Position numbers and translations under genes: made by a program | Assembly (NCBI GenBank): GCA_947846985.1 | Contig: CANTUZ010000014.1 | Coordinates: 3,706,374-3,770,373, forward strand | DNA: 64,000 nucleotides | Reading direction: 5' to 3' | From: Fratercula arctica | Lineage: Eukaryota; Chordata; Aves; Charadriiformes; Alcidae | Notes under the pieces: model-generated | Told to the model about the DNA's origin: nothing | Database searches by the model: none | What the model saw: only the letters and a program-made list of their open reading frames with translations | Part shown: positions 1 to 38,377 of the stretch, piece after piece | Position numbering within the stretch: the stretch's first letter is position 1 | Layout: every line of letters begins with the position of its first letter

Positions 1-54
1 AGGGGCTTCAGGGGCTTGTTTTGGATGGGGGGGGGCACCCCATAGCACACCCCC

Positions 55-330
55 CCCCCCCCCACTATAGGGACCCCCCTCCAACCACAGGGACCCCTCC
101 AACCACAGGACCCCCCCCAACCACAAAGACACCTCCCCCACTATAGGGCCCCTCCCCCAACCCCAAGAACCCCCCCCCACCCACAGGTTCCCCCCCCAAC
201 CATAGGGACCCCCCCCCAGCCACAGAACCCCCCAACCCCAAGAACTCCCCCCCGAACCACAGAGCCCCTCCCCAAACCACAGGGCCCCCCCCCAACCACA
301 GCGACCCCCCCCAGACCCCAACACCCCCCT
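55..330. repeat. C-rich degenerate tandem repeat
   Basis: Degenerate ~17-22 bp units built around AACCACAGGGACCCCCC separated by long C runs. No coding features are visible; reading frames here are low-complexity Gly/Pro by-products. Confidence 0.8.
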
Positions 331-344
331 ACCCTCCGCCCACT

Positions 345-387
345 GCAGCTATTTTGGGGTCAAATAACCAGTTTCTGAAATAGCTGC
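345..387. other. Inverted repeat in a unique AT-richer island
   Basis: The arms GCAGCTATTT (345-354) and AAATAGCTGC (378-387) are perfect 10-bp inverted complements around a 23-bp spacer. This is the only non-repetitive, AT-containing stretch in the first 2.9 kb. Function is unknown; each arm carries an AT-rich CTATTT core. Confidence 0.6.
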
Positions 388-555
388 TGGTGGGGGGTGG
401 GGGGGCCACTGGGAGGGGCCACTGGGCCCCCCCCGGCCCTTGTCCCCCCCCCGGCGCGGCGGGACAGTGGGGGCTCTGTGTCCCACTGAAGGGGCCGAGT
501 GTCTGGGGCTGGGCCAGGGCCAGGGCTGGGACCGCAATGGGGCCGGGGGGGGGCC

Positions 556-1480
556 ATGCTGCCACGTCCCTGCCTGCCCCTGCCTGCTCCTGCCTGCCCC
601 TGCCTGCCCCTGCCTGCCCCTGCCTCCCCCTGCCTGCTCCTGCCTGCCCCTGCCTGCCCCTGCCTGCCCCTGCCTGCCCCTGCCTCCCCCTGCCTGCTCC
701 TGCCTGCCCCTGCCTGCCCCTGCCTCCCCCGCCTGCCCTTTCCTCCCCCTGCCTCCCCCTGCCTCCCCCTGCCTGCTCCTGCCTGCTCCTGCCTCCCCCT
801 CCCTGCCCTTTCCTGCCCCTGCCTGCCCCTGCCTCCCCCTCCCTGCCCTTTCCTGCCCCTGCCTGCCCCTGCCTCCCCCTGCCTCCCCCTGCCTGCTCCT
901 GCCTCCCCCTCCCTGCCCTTTCCTGCCCCTGCCTGCCCCTGCCTCCCCCTGCCTGCCCCTCCCGTCCCTGCCTGCCCCTGCCTGCCCTTTCCTGCCCCTG
1001 CCTCTCCCTGCCTGCCCCTGCCTGCTCCTGCCTGCTCCCGCCTCCCTCTGCCTCCTTCTGCCTGCCCCTGCCTGCCCCTGCCTACCCCTGCCTGCCCTTT
1101 CCTCCCCCTGCCTGCCCTTTCCTCCCCCTGCCTCCCCCTGCCTGCTCCTGCCTGCCCCTGCCTGCTCCTGCCTGCTCTTCCCTGCCCCTGCCTGCCCCTG
1201 CCTGCCCCTGCCTGCCCCTCCCGTCCCTGCCTGCCCCTGCCTGCTCCCGCCTCCCTCTGCCTCCTTCTGCCTGCCCCTGCCTGCCCCTGCCTCCCCCTGC
1301 CTACCCCTGCCTACCCCTGCCTGCCCTTTCCTCCCCCTGCCTCCCCCTGCCTGCTCCTGCCTCCCCCTGCCTCCCCCTGCCTGCCCCTACCGTCCCTGCC
1401 TGCCCCTGCCTGCCCTTTCCTGCCCCTGCCTGCCCCTGCCTGCTCCTGCCTGCCCCTGCCGTCCCTGCCTGCAGGGGACA
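556..1480. repeat. 10-bp minisatellite (CCTGCCCCTG family)
   Basis: About 90 tandem copies of a decamer, CCTGCCCCTG with variants CCTGCTCCTG and CCTCCCCCTG. Because 10 is not divisible by 3, the same Cys/Leu/Pro-rich pseudo-peptide appears in all three forward frames. That is why long open frames exist without any gene. Confidence 0.95.
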
Positions 1481-2370
1481 GGGGATGGAATGGGGACAGG
1501 GGAGGGGACCAGGATTTGGGACTGGGACAGGGATGGGGACAGGGATGGGGACAGGGACACAGGATGGGGACACGGGATGGGGACACGGGATGGGGACAGG
1601 GACAGGGACATGGGACAGGGACAGGTACACAGAATGGTGGCAGGGAAGTGGGATGGGGACAGGGATGCGGGAAGGGGACAGGGAGGTAGGACAGGGACAC
1701 GGGATGGGGACAGGGACACGGGATGAGGATGTGGGATGGGGACGGGGACATGGGACGGGGACAGGGGATGGGGACAGGGGATGGGGACAAGGACATGGGA
1801 TGGGGATGTGGGATGGGGACATGTGACATGGGATAAGGACCGGGATGTGGGACAGGGACACAGGATGGAGATGCTGGATGGTGACATGGGATGGGGATGT
1901 GGGATGGGGACAGGGACATGGGACGGGGACGTGGGACAGGGACAGGGATGTAGCATGGGGGTACGGGATGGGGAAAGGGACATGAGATGGGGACGCAGGA
2001 TGGGGTCGGGGACATGGGACAGGGATGTGGGATGGGGACAGGGACATGGGATAGGGACAGGATGGGGATGTGGGACGGGGACAGGGATATAGGACGGGGA
2101 CATGGGATGGGGACACAGGATGAGGATGTGGGATGGAGACAGGAACATGGGATGGGGACAGGGACACGGGATTGGGATGGGGACAGGGATGTAGGATGGG
2201 GACATGGGATGAGGACGGGGACATGGGATGGGGACGTAGGATGGGAACAGGGACGTGGGATGGGGACAGGGGTGTGGGACAGAGACACGGGATTGGGATG
2301 GGGACATGGGGTGGGGACAGGGACACGGGATGAGGATGTGGGATGGGGACGGGGACAGGGACAGGGGACG
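1481..2370. repeat. GGGACA/GGGATG minisatellite
   Basis: A purine-rich tandem array of GGGACAGGGACATGGGATGG-like words that follows the C-rich decamer array. Units are short and irregular (about 6-12 bp). No gene is supported. Confidence 0.9.
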
Positions 2371-2901
2371 GGGGGGGGGGGGGCGCTGCTCAGGGGCCGG
2401 GGCCGAGCTGGGCTTTGGGGGGGGGCGGGGGGGGGGAAGGGGACCCGGAGGGACAGGGGAGGGGGACCCAGGGGCGGAGCGGGGGGACCGGGGCGATGGA
2501 ACCGGGGGGGGCCCGGTTGAACCGGGGGGCACCGGGGAGAACCAAGGGGTGACCGGGGGCGGAGCGGGGCGGGGGGAGACCAGGGGGATGGAACCGGGGG
2601 GGGGGGACAAAGGGGCTGGAACCGGGGGCGGACCGGGGGGGGGGACACCAGGGGGCTGGAACTGGGGGGGCCCGGGGACGGCCCGGGGTGACCGGGAGGG
2701 ACCGGGGGCGGAGCGGGGGGACCAAGGGGACGGAACCGGGGGGACCCGGGGGCGGAGCGGGGCAGCCCCGGGGGCCGGGCCGGGGCGGGCCGGGGGGGGG
2801 GCCGGCGGGGCTGGGGCCGGGCGAGCGGCGGGGCCGGGGCTCACTCGGGGCCCGAACGCGGGCGGGAGCAGCCGGAGCCGCCGACCGGAGCCGGCCCCGC
2901 C
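2371..2901 (+). promoter_or_regulatory. GC-rich 5' flank of COL11A2
   Basis: Very GC-rich, increasingly non-repetitive DNA directly upstream of the COL11A2 start codon, with CpG density rising towards 2900. No TATA box is visible. I infer a CpG-island promoter from position and composition only. Confidence 0.45.
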
Positions 2902-29351
<26,450 letters not shown>

Positions 29352-29589
29352 GACCAAGCCCGTCGCCCTCCCGGCCCGCACCCTGGCCCTCCAGCGGGGC
29401 AAACCTGGCCCCCGCCTGCCAGCGGCGAAGCAGCGGGACCCACCTCCCCCTCGCATCACCGTCACCCACCCGCTGCTGCGAGGAGACGAGGTGCCAGCCC
29501 TGCCCGCACACGCCAGGGACCCACACACCGCCGCCGCCCCCAGGGGGGCCAGGGTCTGGAGAGATGCCAAAAGAGACTTTAATGCTTAG

Positions 29590-29595
29590 AATAAA
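29590..29595 (+). terminator. Proximal poly(A) signal of COL11A2
   Basis: AATAAA 239 nt after the COL11A2 stop codon. It predicts a short 3' UTR with cleavage near 29610. Confidence 0.7.
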
Positions 29596-30990
29596 TCTAT
29601 ATTTTAATATGTAGAGAGACAGAGAGGGCAATTCTTAACGGATCCACTGGCTACCTCCCTCGGCACCCAGCAGTGCTCCCTTCCTCCCAGTATCCCGCTG
29701 CTCTCTCCCAGCATTCCCAGGGCTTGTTTTCCATGCTCCTCACTGCCCCAGGGGGAACCCCTCGAGGAGTGCACCCGCCGAGCGGAGGGAAGAGTGCTTG
29801 GGTTTGCTCCCTGCCTGGAGAGACGACGGCTTTTAAAGCGACCAAGCCCAGGATGACGCCGGTCGAGCACCGCTGGCACGTGTGTGGGATGAGCACCAAG
29901 AGCTCTCATTACCTCTCTCCCCGCCTGGATTCACGCTGCTGCAACCCTCGTGTTCCAAAGCCGGTCTCCCGGGGGGTCAGGAGGGAATGGACCCTGGGAT
30001 GCATCCGTCCCCCGCAGCGTTACCCCACAGCAACGGTCCCCGTCCACCTCCGACAGCGCACCCAGGCTGCGGCACATGGCCTGGCCTGGCTCGTATCGGT
30101 GGAGCGGACACTTGAATTCGCTAATCAAGGCGAATTAATTTGGAAAAAAAAAAAAAGCTTCCCTGTCCCATCAAGGTGCTACTTCTCTTCCCCGCTAGCC
30201 CAAAGGGGTCCAGCCCAACCTCCAGCCAGTGCAAATAATGGGTGTATTTAAAAAGCCTCCAACGACAAAGCCTATCCCTAGCCCGTGGAAGGAAGTGAGG
30301 AAGAAGGACGTTGTGTTTTTACTGTGTTTTTTTTTTTTTTATTATTTTTTAAATTAATTATATTATTTAAAGGAGTGGATACAACTCCACCGATGCTGGT
30401 CCCCTGCGGCGTAATTTTGGATTTCCCCCCCAAAAAAAACCCCAAGAAGTGAATTTCTGCATGGAGATTAACCCAGCCCCGTGCTTGGGGGAGGAGGGAG
30501 GGGAGGAAAAAAATAATGAAAAAAAAAAAAAAAGTAAAAAATTATTTTCTTGGTGCCGTCCGATTAAAAAGAAGTTTAAAGGGGCACCAGGCTTTGCTTT
30601 TTAGTTTTCTTAAAAAGCAGAGCTGTGCCCCCTGGTGCTGAGCCGGCGGCCTGTATAATGTTTTGTAAGTAATTTTTTAAGTTGTATTGTAATATATCAT
30701 CTATAATTTTGCTGCTTTTTGGGGGTTGGTTATTTTTTATTTGCTTCTTTTCGCTAAACTTCCGCTAGCTTACCTACGTGATGCCTTTCGTCGTGAAATT
30801 CCTCCGTGCAGCGAGGAGTTCCCATCCTTGGGGAGAAAGTGGGGGAATAAACACACGTGCACGTAAATCCCCCGTTAGTCAAAGGGGGCGGCTCCCTCCA
30901 GAACATCTGGGCCGCAAAACGCATCGCAGCGGCTCCTAACAAAAGTCTTGCAAACTAAAAAGAAAAAGCTGTGATTAAATAAAAAAAAGA
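29596..30990 (+). other. Possible extended COL11A2 3' UTR
   Basis: Downstream of the proximal signal the sequence turns AT-rich from about 30300 to 30760, with poly-T/poly-A runs and words such as TGTATAATGTTTTGTAAG that look like vertebrate 3' UTR. AATAAA recurs at 30846-30851 and near 30976. A distal polyadenylation site for COL11A2 would explain this, but no coding content is visible and the reading is inferential. Confidence 0.4.
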
Positions 30991-31587
30991 GAGACTTTTG
31001 GGAAAGCACAGGGGACGCTGGAGCACTGTGGGGTTTTCAGCTCTCATAGGAGCTGGCACTGTGGAGGATGGTGGTCTCTGGCCGTGGGGATGGAGCCGGG
31101 GGGGACCAGGTAACCCCACAGCCTGGGGCAGGGGGGGCAAGGTGGGGCAGACCCTCAGGAGGGCCAGCAGCCGTCTGTTCTGGGCTCACTAAGGGCACAG
31201 GCATGTCCTCTCCTGCGTTAACACCCAGTAAGTTTCCAGCAGCCCCCGGGACATCTGGGAACGCGGCTCTTCCCAGAGAAATGGACCTGCAACTGTGTGC
31301 GCTCGCCATTCTCCCTCCTCACACCGGCGTCTGTTCTTCCCCCAGCTCTTCCCATGGCTGTGCCTGCACTTGGTCGCAAGTGGCTAACAGAGCGCCGATC
31401 CCACCGGCCCCATCCCCTATAAATCCACACCGCCCCGTCCCTGCTCCGGTTCACCCACAGAGACAGTAAACCCACCAGTCACCGTCACCAATGTGCCACC
31501 GCTGTGGGTCACCACCATTCACCGTGTTTCCATCATGGCAATGCCAATGTACACCCCTCTCTGTGCCAGGAGCGGGAAGTGGCCGCG
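30991..31587. other. Intergenic DNA, no gene seen
   Basis: Moderately GC-rich unique sequence between the AT-rich UTR-like block and the 32-bp minisatellite. I recognise no exon, RNA or repeat family. Confidence 0.5.
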
Positions 31588-32545
31588 GCGTGACGGGGGA
31601 AAGGATGGGAGGCAGCAGCACCATGAGGAGAACATGGCAGGAGGCGGCAGCTCCGTGAGGAGAAAAGGGCGGGAAGCAGCAATGGCGTGAGGAGAGCAGG
31701 GTCAGAGGCAGGACCACCATGAGGAGAACGTGGCGGGAGGCGGCAGCACCATGAGGTGAAAAGGGTGGGAAGCGGCAGCTCCATGAGGTGAACAGGGTGG
31801 GAAGTGACAGTGGCATGAGGGGGAAAAGGGCAGGAAAGCGGCAGCATCCTGAGGAGAACATGGCGGGAGGCGTCAGCGTCCTGAGGAGAACATGGGGTGA
31901 GGCAGCAGTGCCCTGAGGGGAAAAGGGAGGGAAGCGGCAGCTCCATGAGGAGAACAGGGCGGGAAGGGGCAGTGGTGTGAGAACAGCGTCAGAGGCAGCA
32001 GCACCGTGAGGAGAACATGGCGGGAGGCGGCAGCGGTGTGAGGTGAAAAGAGCGGGAAGCGGCAGCACCATGAGGGGGAAAAGGGCAGGAAAGCGGCAGC
32101 ACCGTGAGGTGAAAAGGGCGGGAAGGGGCAGTGGTGTGAGAACATGGCGGGAGGCGGCAGCTCCATGAGGGGAAAAGGGTGGGAAAGTGACAGCACCGTG
32201 AGGAGAACATGGCGGGAGGCAGCAGCACCGTGAGGAGAAAAGGGCGGGAAGGAGCAGTGGTGTGAGGACACCGTGGCAGGAGGTGGCAGCTCCCTGAGAA
32301 GAACATGGCAGGAGGCGGCAGCACCCTGAGGAGAAAAGAGCGGGAAGGGGCAGCTCCATGAGGAGAACAAGGGGTGAGGCAGCAGTGGCGTGAGGGGAAA
32401 AGGGCGGGAAGGGGCAGTGGCGTGAGAACGTGGCGGGAGGTAGCAGCTCCATGAGGGGAAAAGGGCGGGAAGCGGCGGCTCCGCAAGGAGAGCAGGGTCG
32501 GAGGAGGGCTCACCGTCAGGAGAACATGGCGGGAGGCGACGGCTC
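31588..32545. repeat. 32-bp minisatellite rich in GGCGGGA words
   Basis: About 29 copies of a ~32-bp unit of the form TGAGGAGAACATGGCGGGAGG plus CGGCAGCACCG, alternating with an AAAAGGGCGGGAAGCGGCAG form. Long minus-strand frames across it are repeat by-products because 32 is not divisible by three. Confidence 0.93.
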
Positions 32546-32720
32546 GAGGGACAATGTCCTTCACGGTCGCTGGAGGGCGCCAGTCGGTGCCGCCGCCGCC
32601 ATTCCCTCCCTCCCTGGCCGAGCGCGGTGAGGCAGCGGCTGCCCGGCCATGGCGGTCCCGTCCCCCTGAGGGCTGAGACGGGGGAGCTGCTGGTGCTCGG
32701 TCCGTGAGGAGCAGCCGGGT
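32546..32720. promoter_or_regulatory. Short CpG-rich segment abutting the 32-bp array
   Basis: Unique CpG-rich DNA with GCCGCCGCCGCCATTCCC and CCGGCCATGGCGG. It looks promoter-like, and the adjacent minisatellite may have expanded from its edge. No transcript is supported. Confidence 0.3.
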
Positions 32721-32865
32721 TTCTGTGGTAGAAGTGTCTCTCCAAAACGTGGAAAGTCAGTTTTCAAAGTTGGGAAAGCCGACAGGGTGCGGTCTGAGTT
32801 TTAAGCTAAAAGAGGGCAGATTCAGCCTAGATATAAGACGACAGTTTTTACGCTGGGGGTGGTGA

Positions 32866-33692
32866 GACCTTGGCCCAGGTTGCCCAGAGAGGTGGGAGAT
32901 GCCCCATCCCTGGAAACATCCCAGTTTGGACGGGGCTGTGGGAGACCTGGTCTGGGTGGAGATGTCCCTGCCCAGGGCAGGGGGCTGGACTAGATGGACT
33001 TTTATTATGGTTTGAAGAACCAACAGCAATTTATTGTCATTTAGACAATTATTCTTTCACCCCATGACCCCTCCCCACCCGGGAACGGGGAGAAAACAAG
33101 GAAACCCGAGGGCTGAAATATAAACAGAACTAATAGAATAAGTTTAAATAATTAACATTAATAATACTAAACAACCAGTATTGATCCCAATATCAATATA
33201 AAATACACGAGGACTATACTCGGCCCATTCTGTCATAGGAGGCTGTTCACTCCCAGCAGTGGACAGCAAACGTGGGACACTGCGAGTGGGGCGGCTCCGA
33301 AGGAAGGGAAGGGCTCAGGGGTGCAGCACTGGGGCGAGAAATTCCCAGGATCGCAGCCGTCATGGAAGAGGAGAAACTCCAGAGCAAACTTTCTAATTTA
33401 TATTGCATGTGCCGTTCATGGTACGAAATAAGCCTGTTGGCAGCTTGAGTCAAGTGCCTGGGTCTCGCTCCTCCTCATCCTCACACCTGGCAAGCTTGAA
33501 AACACCGAAACCTCGAAACCTGCACGCCATAACTGGCTGTAAAGTAAATATTTTCACAAATCCAGACACTAGAGTCTTCTAAAAATCCAGTTTTCCCAAG
33601 CGTTAAAAGAGACATTACTGAAACTAATCCTGTGTTGCTCAAGCCAGGACACCTTTAAAGGTCCCTTCCAACCCTAAACCGTTCTATGATCT
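32866..33692 (+). mobile_element. CR1 LINE 3' fragment, split by an insertion
   Basis: 32866-33001 carries typical CR1 3'-region words (GTTGCCCAGAGAGGTGGGAG, GATGTCCCTGCCCAGGGCAG, GGACTAGATGGAC). The expected continuation, CCTTTAAAGGTCCCTTCCAA followed by TTCTATGATCT, resumes at about 33650-33692. The ~640 bp between is foreign. Confidence 0.8.
33003..33640. mobile_element. Probable decayed avian retroviral solo LTR nested in the CR1
   Basis: The insert begins TTATGGTTTGAAGAACCAAC and contains GAGAAAACAAGGAAACCCGA and AATATAAACAGAACTAATAG. These resemble avian endogenous retrovirus LTRs, which carry GTGGTTTAA and AGACAGTTTAATAG. It ends near GGACA just before CCTTTAAAGG. No retroviral coding sequence is present. 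The LTR identity is from pattern memory; the nested position is seen directly. Confidence 0.5.
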
Positions 33693-36600
33693 TCCCCAAG
33701 CTGCCGCGTCCCAAACGCGGTTACAGGCGCTTAATAACTGAGCCAGGAAGATAATGCTTGGCCAGGCTGGTGTTTGGGCCTCGTGAAAAACACTGAGCTA
33801 AGGAGACGGCGCTGTCGCTCGGTTCCGTTCTGACTGTTCTGCCCCTCTCTCGGAGTCGCCTTCGTTTCCCACCGTCCTTCTGCCTTTCGTCAGGGGAAAA
33901 GCGAGTCGCTGGCTGGCTTTGCATAGGCTGAATGCGGGTGCTGTTGGAGGGGGGGGGTCTCTTCAGCATCTCCGATGCATGTGGTAACCAAAAGCTCTTC
34001 CACTGCGGCGGGTGTGGTCTCCAGGCAAAAAGGGAGCGTTTGCCTTTCTGCGTGGCCCCACGGGCAGCTCGGCGAGGCAAGTGGGAGTCGCCCTGTTGAA
34101 CCTTAGGGAGTCCTCACTCAGGAGGGACCCGATGCATGGAAACAGTAAGCGAGGAGGAGCAGAACCTCGTGTGTGGGCCGGAAGGTGGCAGCGTGATGGG
34201 GAGGCGGCCTTGGTTCCAGCGGGTCTGGGTGGAAATGGGTTTTTGGGGAGCTTCCAAGAGCCACGTGTACCGTCGGGCTCCCTCGAAACGCAGGGAGCTC
34301 TGCTGGGTGCTGTGACAGAGGACGGATTGGTAATGAAGCCATCGGGACCTAGTGACTCCTGACGTGCCGGTGCTCACCACGCACTGATTTGCCAGAGATA
34401 TTTCCAGCTTTGGAGCGGACTCGGACCTGGCCTTGGTTGGGGGTGGTACCGCCCTGGGCAGGGCCTGGGGAGGGAGAAGGTGCCTGGAGCTGCTCCGTGG
34501 CCCTTGCAGTCAGGGCAAAGTGCTGCCCAAGTCCAAAGGGCCTAGACCGGTCCCGGTGCACGCCAGGGCTGCCACCCCGCCCCACTTCCCAGCATTGAGT
34601 TCCTGCTCCTGTCATGGCTGTGTCAGTGGGATGGGGTGGGCTTTAGTGGGGGGGCCCTAGGGCCAGGAACCCCAAAAGGTGCTTCCCCTGTGTGGGGTGA
34701 ATCTGCTTCTGGGCACCGGTCTGTGGGGTTGGGGCCAGCTCCCACCTCAGCGTCCTGCTTGTCCTGCTCTGCTCTGGGGTGGGAGCCCAGACCGAGTTCA
34801 AGGTCAAGGGTGGGGGGAGATGTGTCTCTTCTCTTGCCCACCCTACCTTCACGTGCTGGTTGCCCTCCTGCTTCCCACAGCAGCCCTGGCGGTAGTAAAA
34901 AGGCATATTTGAGTCTTATTTGAAGTCATATTTGAAGTCATATTTGAGTCATATTTGAAGACCGGGAGTGTTTCGGTCTCTCTCCCTCTCTGGGCATTGT
35001 CTTACTGTCCCTGCGGGGGGGTCATTCCAGAGCAGTGCTGTCAGCTGGGAAGCCGCTCTCTGGAGGAAGGGGGCGAGGGCACTATCCTGCTCACTTGGCT
35101 CTGCCACCGTCTAGGCTCAGGTCGTCCCTCGCCCCTGGTGACTGGTGACATGGCAGCCCTGGAGGAGGAGGGAACCTTCTCTTGGAAATCCCCCAACATG
35201 ATTCGCACCCATTTCCCCCCTTCCCCTGAGCTCTCAAGGTGGTGGAGGGGAGCCCTGGTGTGGGGCTGGGGGCGGGAGGGGTGACCCAAACACAGACCAC
35301 CTCATCCCGGGGGGCTGCGTGCCTGCGGCACAAGGGACCGGAGCACCGGCCCCTGCCTGGCTGGTGACAGTGTCCTGAAGCTCCTGCTCAGACAGCTCTG
35401 GCACAGCCGGAGGAGGCGGCTGGAGCTGGCACAGGTCTCAAGGGAGCTGAGTCCCCGTGGGCCACTGCCTGATGAAAGGGGACACCCCTGCACCCAAGGT
35501 GGTGCTGTGGCCACTCGGCTTGATGTGGCAGCGATCCCTTCCTGGCCTCAGGCCCCAACGCCACGGGGCTTGGCGTCCTCGGGGTGAGGTGACTCTGTCT
35601 GTCTTGCTGGCTTGACCCCTCCACCCCCCCCTTCCCACACCCACAGAGACGGGGGATTTCCACCCAAGCCAGTGTCCCCCGCCATGGGGCACGCCAGTGT
35701 TTCGGGGAAAGGGCCCTGCCTGCTCTCCCTGCCCTGCAGTAACCTCAGCCCAACCAGTCAGCAGGCAGCACCGGGCCACGTCACCAGTCTCCGGCAGACT
35801 CCAGACAGCTGAGGTCCTGGTCCCAGCATTGCTGCGGGGACCTGCCCGCTCCGGCCAGGCATTGCTGCGTCAGGACGCCTGGGTTCCTCTGGGAGCTGGG
35901 GGGTGGGAGCTGGGGTTCAGCCGGAAGACACCCCCCCTTCCCCAGCAGCCCTGTGCTGGCTTCAGACCCCCCAAGCCCAGGGGTGGCGAGCAGCAGCTGG
36001 TTTTGGCACCTGTCTTTTAGGGTGTGCCCCTGTTGGGCTCTGGATCTGTGTGGCCGAGGCGGGAGTCCCTGGACACCTCCAGGACACCCCCAGTGCTGCC
36101 TGCAAGCTCTGCAGGACCGTGTCCACTTTCCAAATCAAGTCCTTTTCTCCTTCCTTACCCTCCAGCATCTCATGTCAGGACTACAAGTGTCCTCCTGAGG
36201 TCGAGGGTGCTTGTTGTGCCCCTGCCAGAGGGGAGGACAAGCCTCGCGTCCCCAGCGGCAGCCAAACCCCTCTGCTCCGGCTGCGTCCCCAGGGCTGGTC
36301 CCCCTCAGCGCGTGGGTCGCGGGTAGACGCATCCATGATGGGGGCCAGCTCCAGATCTCCCCTGGAGGGACAGCGGCTTCTGTCTGATCACCGCTGTGCA
36401 ATGCCAGGGGTGAGGACTCGGCTGTTTAATTTTTGTCCTGGAATTGGTTATCTCCAGGTAGTTTTTACTCAGGCCCTGAAGCGAGAGCTCTGCTTCCCAG
36501 CAAACCCCGTGCTGGACCCACCTGCAGCCGTACCCCCTTCCAGCGCTTCCCATCGGGGGCTCAGAGGGACCCCTCTGGTATCCCCACGCGACCCCGGCAT

Positions 36601-37890
36601 GCCACCCATGTGCGAGGCAGCCGGGTTTCACATCCTCCCTGCCCGCACATCATCCACTTTCTGTTCCAGCCGCATCTTCCCCTTCTGCCCCCAGCCAGGA
36701 GGGAAGCAGGCCCCGAGCCACCGCGCTGCCTCGTCTGCATTGCCGCTCCTGGGAGGGATTTGCTCCTTGTCCGGGGGTTTCCTCACGCCTCCCTTCTCCT
36801 CTACAGCCCCATGGCAACGGCGGTTTTGCCAGTTTGTGTCCCCACCTCAGTCCCTGGGCATGGGGCTCGTGCATGGGGGGCTCAGTGCATCCCTGACCCC
36901 TCAGACCCCATTGCGGGCACAACCTGGAGCTCCAGCGCCAAAGGCCTCCAGCCCCGCAGAGCCTGCGGAGACCCTGCTGCCCCTGCCCCACATGCACAAG
37001 CCTCGTACGCAGACCCCATGCACCCGGGTGGTGATGGGGAAGGAAAGGGGAACCAGGACAGGCCCTGCCAGAGACTTCCTGAGCAGAGCTGTGGTGTCAC
37101 CAGTTACCAGGCAAAGCTGCTACTGGGAGAACTGGTCTGGCTGAGGGCATGATCCAGCTTTGCTTCTTCATGCCCCAGCTAATGGCTCTCAGAGGCAGCT
37201 GCAGGGTTACCCTCCAGTGCCCAGGGTACACACGCGTGTGCGTGTGTGTGTGTCTGTGTGCACAGCGGGTCACAGTGACTGCAGGAACTGGTCTCGTCAC
37301 CGGCTCCCTCTCTGGGTCACCCCTTGGCCCCCAGCACTGCAAGGGGGCGACGCACACACCCTCGCACCCATGGGGTGAACACAGCGTTGCAGCGCCCAGC
37401 CGTCCCCGGGGGTCTCCCTGGGTGCTGGTGGACCCAGGGAGGACTCCCCTGCCTGAGGTCTGGGCCCTGGCTGGCATTGGCTCTGCCCACACCCAGTTGA
37501 CCGGAGAGTCGCGCGCCCTGCTGTTGTCCGTGGTGCAGCAGGATGGGTCAAGCTGTCCTGGAGCCCCTTCCTGGCCTTGCCCTGAGGGTGGCTATGGGCC
37601 GACAGGCTCTGTGAGCCCCCCCAGGAGCCATAAATGAGCGCCTCACCCATGGGACTGTTCTTTGGGAGGGGCAAAGATCCCACCTACATCGGCTGGGAAA
37701 ACCTGGGAGATCTGAGATTATCTGAGGTCACCCTACCCTGTCCCTCTGCCAAAGAGCTGGAGCTAGATCCCTGGAGCCCTGCCCCACACCACCCCATAGA
37801 TCACCCAGACACCAAGGGGGCTTGTAGAGCTGGAATCAGCCCCCCAGCACGGTGCAGAGAAAGGACTCACAGTGAGGGCTGCATGGCAGG
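33693..37890. other. Intergenic DNA between the CR1 and the first class II alpha gene
   Basis: Mostly unique sequence. It holds a short tandem repeat of TCATATTTGAAG (34903-34960), a CA/GT microsatellite (37227-37263), and an unusually long open frame (35903-37144) described under findings. No conserved domain, splice structure or RNA gene is recognisable. Confidence 0.5.
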
Positions 37891-37916
37891 ATCAACCCCA
37901 ACCCACTTTATTGTGG

Positions 37917-37922
37917 CGAGAA
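37917..37922 (-). terminator. Poly(A) signal of the first class II alpha gene
   Basis: AATAAA on the minus strand (TTTATT on plus) 456 nt beyond the alpha stop codon. Confidence 0.8.
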
Positions 37923-38377
37923 AGCAGTGGAGCAGGAGCAGGGGGTGCAGGACAGTGCGCCGAGGGGGAGCTGTGGGGCAGGGCACCCCTCCCCTCCCTT
38001 CTGGGGGCTGTGGGGCAGACCCCGCATCTGGGCTAGGAGGAGGCGCTGCGTCCTCAGCGGGAGATGGCTGTGGGGCCAGGGGCTGTGGGACAGGCAGACC
38101 CAGTGTGGCGCAGTGCGGGCTGCATGCTGGGACCAGCGCAGGCCCCCGGGCTCTGCAGGAATTGCCCCTCTGTGGGGACAGGCCCCCGCCACATCTGGCT
38201 CTGGAGCCGTCTCCAGCACGTCTGCGTGTGGTACACGTGGGAGAAGGGGGTGCCAATGAGGTGGGGCAGGGATATGGGGCACTGGGGTGAGCAGATCCCA
38301 CCAGGCTGAGGCGAGGACTGGCTGAGGGTGCAGACGGTCCGGCTGGGGGGAGGCAGGGAGCCCTGGGCTTTGCCCCC

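Noticed and set aside
390..1826. Three overlapping forward frames of 396-478 codons with Cys-Leu-Pro repeats
   Set aside because: All come from the CCTGCCCCTG decamer array; the same peptide appears in every frame.
1..2900. RXRB, the mammalian neighbour 5' of COL11A2
   Set aside because: I looked for nuclear-receptor zinc fingers on both strands and found only repeats; the gene may lie further left.
29616..37900. tRNA, snRNA or microRNA genes in the intergenic interval
   Set aside because: No cloverleaf, conserved box or obvious long hairpin was recognisable by eye. A tRNAscan/Infernal run would be decisive.
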